This document shows positions 11,519 to 23,002 of a stretch of 64,000 nt of DNA, in pieces; positions within the stretch are counted from its first letter, which is position 1; the number at the start of each line of letters is the position of its first letter. A program made the translations under genes and the position numbers. The notes under the pieces were generated by a model. The model saw only the letters and a list, made by a program, of their open reading frames with translations. It had not been told where the DNA came from and searched no databases. The stretch lies in the NCBI GenBank assembly GCA_019059635.1, contig JAGVRJ010000009.1, forward strand, positions 186,001 through 250,000, in the 5' to 3' direction. Source of the DNA: Proales similis. Its lineage: Eukaryota; Rotifera; Eurotatoria; Ploima; Proalidae.

Positions 11519-12686
11519 ATGAGCGAAGAAGACGTTCAAATTGAGATGAGCAAAGGTAAGTCGAGTCTTCATCAGCCGTCAATTTTCAACTTGTTTTAAC
11601 AAAATCATCTCGCTTGTGAAAGTAGAAAGAGAGAATAGTATCGCAGAGCCCAATCTGGACTTTTGCTCGCGATTTCTGATATTTTTGTCCTATCTGATAT
11701 TTGTTGTGACATTTCCCATCGGCTTTATGTTCTACATTCAAGTGAGTCAGCTGCTGGCATCAAACTCGAATTCACTGCAACAATTCTCACAAACTTGTCC
11801 ACAAAGGTCGTGCAAGAGTACGAACGCGCTGTCATATTCAGACTAGGAAGAAATTTGAGCGGCGGGGCCAAGGGTCCGGGCCTCTTTTTCATTTTGCCGT
11901 TTGTTGACGAAATAACCAAAATAGATTTGCGCACAATCACTTTCGATGTGCCTCCACAAGAAGTGCTGACCAAAGACTCGGTCACCATTTCGGTGGACGC
12001 GGTCGTCTACTACAGAGTCTTCGATCCAGTCATGTCTGTGAACAAAGTGGCCAATGTGCAATATTCCACCAGGCTGTTAGCAGCCACCTCATTGAGGAAT
12101 ATACTTGGCATGCGGTCTCTTCAAGACATCCTGGCTGACAAGGAGTCCATTTCGCACTATCTTCAGGTCTGCTTTGACTTGCTCTCATTCTTGTTCGCTG
12201 TCCGCCTTTAGCCAATTTAAATTTAAAACCAAAAGGAACTTCTGGACACTGCTACTGACGAATGGTAAGTTAAACCGCCGTCGAATCCGTCGAAAATCGT
12301 CTCAACAACCGCCACTTAAGGGGCGTCAAAGTTGAGCGTGTAGAACTGTAAGTCAAAAAGGAGAAGCTATTTCAAGCAGAGCATCCAAGTAACAACTGGT
12401 TTGTTCTTACAGGAAAGATGTGAGCCTTCCGATTCAAATGCAGCGAGCGATGGCTGCCGAAGCCGAGGCGAGTAGAGAAGCTCGGGCCAAAGTGATCGCG
12501 GCCGAAGGAGAGCAGAAGGCTTCGATGGCGCTGAAAATGGCGGCCGAGACCATTAGTCAGAGCCCAGTCGCCCTTCAGCTTAGATATCTGCAAACGCTCA
12601 ACAACATTGCGGCAGAGAAGAACTCAACAATTATATTTCCGATTCCCCTCGAACTGATGCGAGCATTACCCGCTTCCAAAAGCTGA
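11519..12686 (+). CDS. Stomatin
   Basis: Stomatin/MEC-2-type SPFH (band 7) protein, about 281 residues from exons 11519-11555, 11623-11741, 11807-12166, 12236-12264, 12321-12347 and 12413-12686. A hydrophobic hairpin ([20 protein letters not shown]) near residues 28-50 inserts in the inner membrane leaflet. The SPFH domain follows ([35 protein letters not shown]). It ends with the helical region rich in Ala/Glu ([20 protein letters not shown]) and the TIIFP-type C-terminus. Stomatins oligomerise at membranes and regulate ion channels such as ASIC/DEG. All splice phases close. AATAAA lies at about 12775. Which of the animal stomatin paralogues this is cannot be decided from the sequence alone. 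Confidence 0.9.
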
Positions 12687-13117
12687 AGCGTAGTCTTAAA
12701 CACGTATTTAACAGCTTGATCGACTGTTGATTGAATTCTTTGGACCTTTGCATTTTGCTGTTCTCTTTGGATCTGAATAAAAACAAAAATGAATGAGAAT
12801 GCAAGCTGGAATGCATTTCTAACCTTTGAAATCTCTGATGAATTTGTGGGCTGAGGAAAAGTAAAAGAAAGAATGAGTCCAGGCAAGTCGCTGGATTTAA
12901 AAAAAAAAAAGCAATCAACTCTCTACAGACTCCAATCGTCTCATTGCGAGTCTTGTCACAATCTGTTGAGACCGAATGGATTTAATCAATATGCGATGAC
13001 GAACAAAGCCAGACGCAGGTTGTTGGGCAGTAACCAAAATAAACACCGCAAACAAAAAGGGATTAGAAATAAGAGTCAGAAATAGGCGAGAAGTGAAAGA
13101 GAGTAGGCAAGGAGAAA

Positions 13118-16100
13118 ATGGAGGCCAAGACTGTCAAACAGCGAAACTTAATGCTCGCCTTAAATCTGATGGATCCTGTGGAAGACGAAGAAGAAACAAA
13201 AGACAACGATTCCACTCGTCACTATTTTCCGCTTCTGAACACGCTAAAAAAGCAAATGATGTCGAGCCAAGATCAAGCTGAGGTAAATATTCTCTCTCGC
13301 ATTTGCTCATCGATCTGATCGAACTGGATCTCAGATGGACGCAGAGGAAGAAAAAGAGAAGATTGTCGAAAAAGAGGAAATCAATGCGAAAAATAAACAA
13401 AGTCTTGTAAACGAGCCGAGACCGAAGATCCAAACAAGCGAGACAAATATTAAATTGGAGCATCAAACTCTGCCCCGACCCATCATACCAAGTATTCAGG
13501 TGAGCCGTCCAGAAGAGATCGGGACAGAGAGCCATCCAGCAGTAGGTGAAAGAAAGCTCAGTAATGAGGCCAAAAAAGCAGTAAGTTGTGACTAGATAAA
13601 GACAATTCACAATGAAATGGGTAAATGAATGTGGCGTAAAGCAGCAAGGCACCGCCAGTCGTAAGCAGCACGAGCTTAAGCTCAGGGATTTCGAAGTGCT
13701 GGAGAAAATCAGCCAAATTGAACTCGATTCGGTTGAGCTTCACTATCTGAAAAAGCTCTACATGCTACACCCCAAGGTGAGCCGTAAGCGCCGCATTTCT
13801 TCGAATTAAATTAAAAATCGGCTTGAATCGACAGAACACAGAGTGTCTGCTGTATCGATTGCAGAAAAAGCAAAACAGCTACTTTGATGGCACGAGCTAC
13901 ACGAAAACCATGGAGTCAATGTTCGAGGATTCCTACATGCTCCCGTGTCTAGTAGACCGCTATAACGACGACGACAAACTGATTCGATCGTCCCGAGAGC
14001 CGTACGACGAGCTGTTCATTTGGTCGCTATTACTCTACAGCGGCGACGAGAAAGACCTTGAACTATCCAGGCATTTTTGGTCTAAAACAAAACATCCGAT
14101 CGCCTGCTGTCTGGTGGGCATGATTGCATTCAACAAACTCCGGGACCAAAATTTTCTACCAGATAATCTCAAAGAGCAGATGATCTCAATCAGCAAGTAA
14201 ACTGCCGATTCAAATTCTGCTTATTTCATTCATTCAAAAATCTTGCTTCTCAAGACACTATGAACAAATGGCAATCGATATTCTAGAACAATGCTTCAGG
14301 TCAAATAAGCTGGCGGCTCAGGATCTATTGATATTCGGCATCGACATATTCTACAAGCGAACAGTGCTCGAGTTGGCCATTGAAGCAAAAGCGCAAGATT
14401 TCATTTGCCTGACGCCTGCTCAACAGCTTCTCACCGATGTCTGGTTCGACAAAATCAACCCGCATGTTTCTAATTGGCAAGTAAGCATTCAACTCTGCCC
14501 GCTCTTTTAAATTGAGGCCTTATGCCAAAAGTTTATTTTCAGATCATTCTTCCTTACTTCTTTTTCCCGTGTCTGTATTTACCACTTGCTTATTTCCGCA
14601 GCGATCTAACCGAGCTGATCAATTTGACCGAGCTCGACGAGAAAGCGTCCCGCATCAGCTTAAAGTAAAGAGGCCCCACTCCTTCTAGCAAAGCAATGTC
14701 TTATTTCAGCTTAAATTAGAAACACTGTCTGGCCAGATTCAGAAGGCAAACCAAAAGGAAACAAAAAAGAGTCAATGTCATCAGAAAACGAAGACGCTGT
14801 GATTAACCTTGAGTCTATGTCAAATGTGCCAAACGAAGAGCTGAGCTATAGACAGCACAATCTAAGACTTAAAGGAATCAGTCGAGTTTATTCATACTTC
14901 AACGCGCCAATAGTCAAGTTCATTAATCATTTTGTAAGCTCGTTTGAATTAGACTGCTTCTGAGTTGGATGACTGACGCAACGTTTTAGATATTCTACAT
15001 TTTGTTTTTGATTTTGTTTTCGGCGTTTCTACTCTTCGATTATCATCCGGAAAGCGAAGGCCCGAGCACTGTGATTTGGATTGCAGTCAACAACCAGCCA
15101 GGCTTTATAAAAGCCACAATAACCGAACTGTTGATCATCATTTGGGTCCTGATCTATCAAGCCGATTTAATAAGAGAAGTAGACTCAGATATTTTTTTTT
15201 CAAAAATTTCATGCTCTCCTCTAAATGTTCCTCCTGCTCTATTCGATATCACGTTCAGTTCATCCAGAAGCGTCCAGCCGATGGTCGAATACTCAAAAGG
15301 TTTCGGCATTTTTTCATCGAAAACAAATGGAACCTGTTCAATGTGATCCTGTTTCTTTCATTCTACCTGGCATTCGCGGTGCGCTTTTCGCCTATCGTTG
15401 GCCAAAACTACCAAATCTCAGGCGAATCGTCTTACGAAGCAGCCAGGTAGAGCTATGCACTCTTTTATTTCCCTGTCACTTGCTCCTCTCACCCAAGCTT
15501 CTCAAAGAGTTCTGTACGGCCTCAATTTGATATTGTGGTACACGAAAATACTGCAAATGATCAGCTGCCTTCAGTTTTGGGGCCCCAAACTGATCATTAT
15601 CAAAGTAAAACAATTTAAAATTGTTGCATTTCCCTTCCTAATAGCGAATTCTACCCCAAGGCCATGGTAAGAGAGATGTTGTTCAATGGATCAATCAAGA
15701 AATTTTTCACTTGTCTTAATAGCTGCGTAAATTGATCGTTTATGTGGTTCTGATTTTGGTGTTTCTCATTCCGTTCGGCACCGCAATCGAGACCGTGCTG
15801 AAAAAAACGCAGCCCTTCTCGCTCAATGTGATCACCAACTCGGTGAATCGAGCATTCTGGGTGATGTTCGGAGAGCTATTGGACGTGCTCGAAGAGTTCA
15901 ATGGTCAGTAGCATATCGGCTCGGTTCGGGTCATTTTTCTAACCTGAAAAGCGTAGAGTTCCAGTGCCAAGGAGTGAATACCGCATCTAGATTCACCAGC
16001 TCACTGTCATGCGGCCATTCATTTTCGACCATGTTTCTCTATGTTGGCTTTGCCTTTTACGCAGTGGCTGTCAATCTCTTACTCTTGAACATGATCATTG

Positions 16101-16812
16101 CCACATTCAGGTTTCTATCAAACAGTCCATTACTTTCTCGCTTCAGCTTGAAGTGAATTTTCATCAAAGCTCAACAGTGGAGGCGATTGACTTTGACAGC
16201 AACAAGATATTCAAATTCCAGCGCTATTTCGGAATCAAGGACTTTTCTGAAAAGACCGTATTGCCCGCGCCTCTGGTCGTGTTCGAGTACTTGTTCTATC
16301 TAGTTCGCTTTGCTCGCTCCTATCTGAGCGATTTCCAATACAAGCGACATTCGCTCTTCAGTAAGTTCTGTCCAAGTGAACAGTAGCCTGCTAATCTAAA
16401 CTGTTTTAATTCGCCACCAAACAGAAATCGAAACTCTGAACAAAGAGATAAAGAGCGTTTACATCAAATTCGAAACATGTCATCGTGAAAAAGTTGTCGA
16501 CGCGCACCAACAGGGCCAATCGAGCGGGTATTTATGATCGAATGGAACTAAATATTTTGAACAAATTTTTTTGACGAATTTTCTGCATAATCAGACGTGA
16601 GTCCACTTCTTTTGCGGGCGAGAATCAAAAAGAGAGACAAATTGAACGGCTCCTCAAACAGGTAGAGTCTCCTCACGTCTTCACACTTAGTCTCTGGTCT
16701 AAAGCGCGTTTTGAAGATCCTAAAACACCAAGTAAACGAGCGTTTCGATCGACTCGAACAGCTCATTTCAAGGCAGCTTAAAAACGTCAAGAATGAGTCG
16801 AGCAGCGCCTAG
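13118..16812 (+). CDS. TRPM-type cation channel lacking the N-terminal melastatin homology region
   Basis: Recognisable TRPM blocks appear in order: the helical pre-channel region (YDELFIWSLLLYSGD, WSKTKHPIACCLVGMIAF, LTPAQQLLTDVWF), S1 (ILPYFFFPCLYL), S2, a pore segment (FWVMFGELLDVLEEF), S6 (LLLLNMIIATF), the post-S6 TRP-helix region (NKIFKFQRYFGIKDFSEKTVLPAP) and a C-terminal coiled coil (ERQIERLLKQ joined by splicing to RVLKILKHQVNERFDRLEQLI). Before S1 there are only about 350 residues, against about 650-700 in full-length TRPM proteins. The missing part is the SLOG/MHR1-2 ligand-binding region. Its place is taken by acidic low-complexity sequence encoded around 13118-13580. The upstream stomatin gene ends at 12686, leaving no room for missing exons. 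Start chosen as the first in-frame ATG of a good exon. Exon borders are approximate. Confidence 0.8.
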
Positions 16813-16914
16813 TTCTCAATTATTTTGCATTTATTTTTTCTGTTTTACTCGCTGAAATAAAAGCAGCTATACGTTCAAGATAAAGAGTTGTGCGCGTGAG
16901 ATGAAAATGTGGTT
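16813..16914. terminator. Overlapping 3' ends of TRPM and TPGS1-like genes
   Basis: Plus-strand AATAAA at 16856-16861 belongs to the channel gene. Minus-strand AATAAA at 16830-16835 belongs to the gene on the other strand. The signals are interleaved between the two stop codons, so the 3' UTRs probably overlap. Confidence 0.5.
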
Positions 16915-18262
16915 TTAGACATCAGATGATGTAGAGCAGCTCCCATCGGGACTCGATGAGCGATCAGATGACGCCTCTGATTTGGCGAACTCGTTTGACT
17001 CTTTGTCGATGATCGTTTTACTTTCTCCTTGTGCGCTTGCATCGCTTGCTCTTTGCATAGAGTTGATTACATTTGCAATCTGATCGGGCGGGGGCAGAGC
17101 ACCTGTTCAAGTGGTTTTCTCTATTAAGTGGGCGATAGACGAAGGTTGTAATTCGAAAGGCAACCAACCAATTTCGGCTATAAAGCCTGTATCACGGTGT
17201 AGCTGGGAGAAGAAACCGTTGAAATCTATTTGTTGTTGTTCGCTCATTGCTCCAAACGCCTTGTCGACAATTTCGAGTGAAGGCCTTTTATGATTTGCGG
17301 GTTTGAGATAGAAATAAGAGTCGAATAAGAGTCGAGAGCTCCTTGCTCACGGCTTACCCTTCGAATCGAATTGCGAACGATTGCAAATCTTTTTGACAAC
17401 GATCGAGTTCAATTGTGGAAAACAACTTTTGCTCTAATTGGCAAAAGTAGAGCAGGCATTGCTTTAGAAACTCTTGAATTTCAAATTCGATTAGAATAGC
17501 CGAGACGGAGCTGAATTGTAAATGTAGCGGAGGCTCGAATGACACTAACCTTGATAATAAAAAAAGGCTTCGAACGAATAGAGAAAGTCGATGAGTCGAC
17601 AACGCTCCTGCTTGTTCACATCGGCAGCCCTTGAAGAGAAAGGTTCAATTGGTCAGTTGAGCTGAAGCAGATGTTGATCGTACCGGAAAGCGTTTTGAAT
17701 GACTTCAACGTCAAAGTCAGCGCATAATAATAGAACAAACGATTTGCACTCGTTTAGACAGATTCTTTCTGAAACAAAAATGCTGAAAATTGAATCTTAA
17801 GAAGAAACTGCTAAATAAGCGAATAATCACCTTGAGAAGAAATCAGATAGCTGAAGGCTTCAAGAAACCGACGAATGAAACATCGACGGTTGTAGGGAGT
17901 GCGTTTGATGAATTCGTATTCACGAAATATCACGTGATTGCCTTCTTGAACACTCTTGAAACTGCGAGGATCATGCGAAAGAAGAAAAGTCAGCAATGGA
18001 ATCAGGAAAAGGCTAATCGCATCAATGAATTGGGAATATATAGAGTGAACTTACTATGAGCAAAAAAAATCAATTGGATCGATTTTCGGCACTGAACTGC
18101 GAACCTCCAACAGCTGCTGGATCGAATCTTCCAAATAGTCGACGATTTTGTGCTTTTCTTTACTCACGCTTGAAATGAACAAGAGTCTGCTGAGTGACCT
18201 TATGCATTCAACCTACTCAGATATCTGTCGATTTTACTCTCATTCTGGTCCGAAGTGCTCAT
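16915..18262 (-). CDS. TPGS1-like protein (tubulin polyglutamylase complex subunit 1)
   Basis: Multi-exon gene starting at 18262 (MSTSDQNESKIDRYL). After splicing, the N-terminal part reads YLEDSIQQLLEVR...KIDPIDFF..YF. This resembles the RII-like dimerisation helix (LEARPEEPIAFLAHYF) of TPGS1. It is followed by a segment with REYEFIKRTPYNRRCFIRRFLEAFSYL, and later by DFDVEVIQNAF and RLIDFLYSFEAFF. The C-terminal exon is Ser-rich and ends SCSTSSDV. In animals TPGS1 scaffolds the TTLL1 polyglutamylase that modifies axonemal and neuronal tubulin. The assignment rests on pattern similarity at the N-terminus and on overall order, so it is moderate only; another RII-fold ciliary protein is possible. 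Exons are separated by introns of about 50-90 bases. Confidence 0.4.
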
Positions 18263-18655
18263 TTCTAGGCCCTTTGATTCTTATAGCCAGGCAAAGAAAT
18301 TTGAAATGTAAGATGCTCAGGTTGTCAAGGAATCCGCCTTCAGAGATCGTGGTGCGCACGTTTTGACCGAAATTTATGCTGGGTCAATCAAAAAAGACTC
18401 AGAGTCAAGCATTGTAATTGTTTATTATAATTTGCTTCCAAAAAAAAGAACAGAACCACTTGCAAAGTCGAAAAAGTGAAATAAAACGATAAAGCGTTCA
18501 GTTGGTAAGATTATCATAAAAAAACGGAAAAAAAGAGTACATCGGAGAAGAAGGAAAAAGATCGTTGGTATTAAATGTAAAGTATTAAAAGTAAGGCAAA
18601 GCGAAAAGAGTGAACTCAAGAGAAACGACAATTCGAAACCGATTGACCGGATCAT

Positions 18656-19351
18656 TCATACCTTGTCGAGTTTGATCTGGTTTACGTTTGACAATTGAAA
18701 CATGAGCTGCGTGGTGAAGATTTGTTCGGGCGTTTGCTTTTGGGCGCTGCAGTCGTGTTCGTCGTCAACATAAATTACTTGCTTTATTCCGGAGCTTATG
18801 ATCAGCTTGGCACATTCCATGCAGGGAAAGCACGTTACAAACAACGTGCAGTTGCTCAAGTTCATGTGCCGACTATTCACGAGAGCATTGAACTCGGCAT
18901 GGTTGTCTAAGAGGCAATTTATTCGTTTAAATAGTCAAATGATGCCGAATTAATGAAGCCAAAACACTCACAGTAATTGTCTCTGTTTCGGTCTTTGAAC
19001 AAGTTAAGAAATTCAAGTCGGCTTTTGCTCGGCTGGTAGTTGCCACTGCAAACAATTGAGTTCTCTTGATTCACAATGCACGCTCCGGCCTGATGCTTGA
19101 GGCTTTTTCGCTTTCTGGCAAGCATGCTGGCAAAGTTGATGAAGTATTCGTAGGACCGCAAGACATTCGAAGGTGCGTACGCCTCGCTGCTTGCATCACT
19201 TTCGTCGCACGGATAAGTTTGACTGTCTTCCCTTTGATTGAAATTGCATAGAACGAAAACGAATATGATTCATGACCTGAATTGCTTACATGCTATCTAA
19301 ACGGCGTAATTGCGCGGCTTGTACAGTTTGCCCTGATTTCCGCGAATACAT
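18656..19351 (-). CDS. Divergent dCMP/cytidine deaminase-family protein
   Basis: Zinc-dependent deaminase of the dCMP-deaminase fold. Four exons join to start MYSRKSGQTVQAA at 19351 and end KLDKV at 18656. The zinc motifs are intact: HAE (NHAEFNAL) and PCxxC (CFPCMECAKLII). Compared with the second copy at 22.2-23.0 kb, the conserved GIGYNGFP-type substrate loop is replaced by CSGNYQPSKSR, and the spacing to HAE differs. It also has an extra acidic N-terminal stretch, and its C-terminus lacks the IDFE-type ending. These changes suggest altered substrate choice or regulation, while the zinc site implies it may still be catalytic. AATAAA on the minus strand lies at 18421-18426. Confidence 0.75.
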
Positions 19352-20280
19352 TCTGCTCTTCTTCAACGATTGTCAAATGCACTTTTTTGAATTAGAACCG
19401 AGTGAATCTCTAAATAAATTCAACTCAAATTGATTTGTACTACGCAATTAAGAATGTTGCAAATGAATAGCAGGCTCTAGTGAAATAGGAAAAATACTCA
19501 GGAAACATATGAGGAATAATCGGAGTAATTCATAATAACACCGAGTCCCTTTTCCAAATTATGTAACAATACTCTTGTTTGAAATGGGCCAAATTAGGAA
19601 GGCTGCGGATTGAGCGAAAGAGAGAGAGCGAAATGTTTAAAAATAACTTTTTAATAAGGGGCAAGTTGACGATTATGAATAAAGAATGGAGACAAAGACG
19701 CAACAAATCACAAAATACAGGCACAAGCTCACGTTTCTATTCATAAGAATCTAACCAAGGCGATCAATTTGCAATTTTTTTCTAAAGGTCCTACATTCTC
19801 GCTCTCGGTGTCTTATCACCGAGCGGCCTAGAAAACCTAATCTTTGCTAGGACCTATGAACGAAAGTGGCTATCAATTTTCTTCATGAAAAAGTAGCTCA
19901 ATGATTCGGAATTCTTAACTGGCTTTTAACTGAACTGAAGAGAGAGAGAGAGACCTTTTTGCTCAGTTGGATTCTCTTTTATGTCGGCTATGGACACAGT
20001 TTGTATCTGCCTTTCTTTTTAATCGAATGTTTTACTGTTCATTGAATTCATTCAATTGACTAAATGCAACATAGTCGATTAATTCAAGTGCGCAATTTGT
20101 GCCAGTGCTACGAACTATGAAAAACTTTTGAGAACCAAAAGAGAACAACGTACACTTAGTTTATGTAAAGTAGAGACAGGAGAAGAGAGCGAGTGTTTTA
20201 TAAATGAGAGAGAGAGAGCGTCTGCTTGCTAGTTGAACTGAGCCAACGAGATTATTGCGAATATATTTTAGCGATTGAAA

Positions 20281-20299
20281 AGAGAGAGAGAGAGAGAGC
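20281..20299. repeat. GA dinucleotide microsatellite
   Basis: A run of about nine AG units lies just 5' of the TTI2-like start codon. A shorter GA tract sits at 20206-20218. If the upstream ATG were used, the first run would be coding and would give an Arg/Glu repeat. Confidence 0.7.
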
Positions 20300-20331
20300 G
20301 AACAAGAATAGAAGCATAATTGAAAGCGAGA

Positions 20332-21293
20332 TGGATGCTTTTAACCAAGAATTTAAAGCGCGAAAGTTAAAACTGCTGAAGCGTATCCTCAGCCGTCTAG
20401 AGGATGAAAGTGAAGAGGAGTATTTTAAGCGCTATGAACGTGAGCTCCTCAAACAAACTGATACGGAGTTGGATGAAGACGAAGAGTTCATTGAGGTGGG
20501 CATTCGCTATTCGCTCGTTTACCTCGAGCATCTCGACTACAATGATAAGAGACGAGGTTTACAGCTGATGTCTCACTTGATAAAGACCGTCTCGCCGTCC
20601 AAATTCAGAGTGAACATGCGCTCTGAGCTTATATTCGACGCTCTCCGCCCCTGCATTGGCCATAAAGAGTCATACGAGTTTGCCAGCGAGCTTATCACAG
20701 TAATTTGCCATTTTCTGGCTTTGGTTGAGAGTCCGTACGGGCGGAATCACAAATTCCGCTGGCACTCGACAGCTGTGAACGAGGTATTGAGTAACTGTTA
20801 TATGAGCACCGACGTTGGCATCAAGCTTGTCTACTTGTCAACTCTTCAGCCTTTGATTAAACAAATGAATGTGTTCGCAGTTAGACATTTGAGTCGCCTG
20901 CTCACTGTTTGCTTCGAATGTGTAGATTTCGATTTCAATTCATCTCGAGTACAAAGCGAGCAATATGAACGATGGTTATCTTTGTCTATCGATTTTCTGC
21001 ATACGCTCTGTGAGACGTGCGGCTCCCAAATCAATCATCACGCTCGACGTATGATTAATTTTGCCATAAAAGCGCTTTATTATTCTTGTCTGGCGTCAGA
21101 TAGAGATGAAACGGCTGAATATGAAGCCGTTCCGCCAGACCACATTACAGCTAAACTAATAAGCCTGCTTAGGCAAATTTTGCGCCAAGATGACGAAACG
21201 AGTCTGAAACTAAAGCGCGAGCTGACTGATTTGCACAAGAATTCAAGGCTGAATCAACAATTTATAAAGCTTATCACCAATCAGATTGTCTGA
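20332..21293 (+). CDS. TTI2: TELO2-interacting protein 2 (TTI2)-like
   Basis: Intronless helical-repeat protein of about 320 residues from the ATG at 20332; an in-frame ATG at 20226 would add 35 residues, partly encoded by a GA microsatellite, and is less likely. The conserved tract RRGLQLMSHLIKTVSPSKFR...ELIFDALRPCIGHKE corresponds to the LGxQCLxHIxxNV...AQVLYHALxxHL block of TTI2. The later VRHLSRLLTVCFE corresponds to TVRHLKRLERVI. TTI2 forms the TTT complex with TELO2 and TTI1, which folds and stabilises PI3K-like kinases including mTOR, ATM and ATR with HSP90. It is shorter than the vertebrate protein at the N-terminus. Confidence 0.65.
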
Positions 21294-21351
21294 GTGATTT
21301 TGGTAGCTATTGGAAATAAACTGGCAAAGAAGAAAAAAGCGCCCAAATTGA

Positions 21352-21840
21352 ATGAATGGCTGTCTAGGCAAAATAAGAAACGCGATAATCAAAAGAAAAG
21401 ACAAAGAAGGAGAGAATAAGATGCAGGCGTCTACTTTTCAGCAGATATCGACCGTGGCCGAATTGCCTCGAGCAAGCCGTTTGATTGCGCTTGACTCAAT
21501 GAGCAGGTGCGACAACCGAACTAGTCTGGCGCCTTCCCACATAAGCATATCGCCGCTCAACTCGAGGCTGTGCGTCCAGCTTCTCAACGATCGGCAAAAG
21601 GATGTTCTCGAAATGAGCATTTTGTTGTTCATCTTTTCGCTCTCGCCATTTGCTTTGCTTGCGTTCTACTACATGCTCAAGGCTAGAGCAGCGATCGCGT
21701 CCCACAACTACAACTCTGCAAGTAAGCAACTTTCACGCGCAAGCTCTCTTAATCAAGCCGGAATGTTGCTCGGTTTCATAACTTATATTGCATTTTCTGT
21801 TGTTCTTTACATTTTGCTTGTAAACACCATTAAAAATTAA
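21352..21840 (+). CDS. CD225/dispanin (IFITM-like) small membrane protein
   Basis: Intronless protein of 162 residues, or 139 from the ATG at 21421. It has a hydrophilic N-terminal half and two hydrophobic segments near the C-terminus (LLFIFSLSPFALLAFYYML and AGMLLGFITYIAFSVVLYILL). They are joined by a loop that carries KARAAIASHNYNSASKQLSRASSLNQAG. The order 'hydrophobic segment, A..S..Y..A...S..A...N..G, hydrophobic segment' is that of the CD225 domain found in IFITM, PRRT1 and other dispanins. These proteins act in vesicle and plasma membranes; some vertebrate members restrict viral fusion, but that function should not be assumed here. There is a small basic N-terminal extension. The gene lies 59 bases after the TTI2-like stop on the same strand. 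Confidence 0.65.
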   Translation: MNGCLGKIRNAIIKRKDKEGENKMQASTFQQISTVAELPRASRLIALDSMSRCDNRTSLAPSHISISPLNSRLCVQLLNDRQKDVLEMSILLFIFSLSPFALLAFYYMLKARAAIASHNYNSASKQLSRASSLNQAGMLLGFITYIAFSVVLYILLVNTIKN

Positions 21841-22220
21841 TTCCAACCGAATGCCTCACGTCACCTCGGTCTAGGAGCCGGTCGTTGAAAAACAACTGTG
21901 CAAACCCCTTCCCAAACTGCTTATTAAGAATTCAACGAGCAATTACTCATAACTAACAGCAGGGAAACGCCGAGCAATCTGGCGGAGCCGACCTGACTCA
22001 GATTTTGACGCGGTTCCCTTGACATGTGATTTTCATGGGTTTGGTTTGTTGATTCAATGTCTAGCCCTGTTCGGAGGAAGTTCTATTTCCAAACCAAAGC
22101 ATATTCGAAAGTTGGCATTTATTGCCTGTTACCAAGCGCCATAATCGATCTAAATTAATGTCCCAAGAACTGAAGGGTTTTAAAATGTAATAAAAAGGCC
22201 CAAAGCGCGCTTGAATGATT

Positions 22221-23002
22221 TCAAGACGCCTGGTTCTCTCGTTGCTCGATTTCGAACGCCTCAAAGTCGATGATCACTTGTTTTCGCTTTGGAATGTACT
22301 GTTCAGTTCTGATGTTGGCCAAGGCGAACATTACTTTGGACGCCCTCGTCTGCTCGGTGTGAGCGTATTTGTCCGAGATATAAACAACCCTCTTGATGCC
22401 CGATTGGATTATTAGCTTGGCACAGTCGTTGCACGGAAACATTGACACGTAAATTGTGCAATCTTTTAAGTTGGCCTCGTTCTTGTTGATGATCGCGTTC
22501 ATTTCAGCGTGGCAGACTAAATGGACGAGACGATGAGGAAAGCAAAATGAATGAGACGATTGGAATTTGAACTTGCCGAATGGATATTTTGTGTTTAAAA
22601 GAGAATCGTCGGACGCTTTCCTCGCCCAAGGGAGAACGTCATCAGGGCAGCCTTTGGGAAAACCGTTGTAGCCAATGCCGACGATCTTGTGCTCCTGATT
22701 GACAATGCAGGCTCCGACCTTGTAACTCGAAGCTCAGCTGTTCAATTGCGTCCGAACAACAACAATGACCGAGACGCTTACCTGTGTATTTGGATCCTTG
22801 CTTCGGTACGAGCTCAAAATGCTCACTGCTAAAAAGTACTCATCCCAATCCAAGTAGTCCTGGCGCTTTTTTCTTGTTCGATTGCGAAATTATTCATTGG
22901 CATTCAATATTGGACAAATGAAGCCTCTTACACGGCCAGGACAGGACGAAAGTCCTGTTCTTCGAATATTCTCCAGACTCGATCGCTTTGCTCGCCGCTC
23001 AT
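22221..23002 (-). CDS. DCTD: Deoxycytidylate (dCMP) deaminase
   Basis: Canonical dCMP deaminase, which converts dCMP to dUMP for dTMP synthesis. Exons read in order: an N-terminal segment from about 23002, KKRQDYLDWDEYFLAVSIL...RSKDPNTQ, VGACIVNQEHKIVGIGYNGFPKGCPDDVLPWARKA, then CHAEMNAIINKN and FPCNDCAKLIIQSGIKRVVYISDKY, ending RENQAS. Zinc ligands are the His of HAE and the two Cys of PCNDC; Glu of HAE is the proton shuttle. The GYNGFP loop that binds substrate is intact. The N-terminus is uncertain: an ATG at 23002 is used here, and an earlier exon is possible. This is the conventional copy, unlike its divergent neighbour at 18.7-19.4 kb. Confidence 0.88.

Noticed and set aside
20846-21034. 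62-residue minus frame inside the TTI2-like gene
   Set aside because: Antisense of a well-supported helical-repeat protein.
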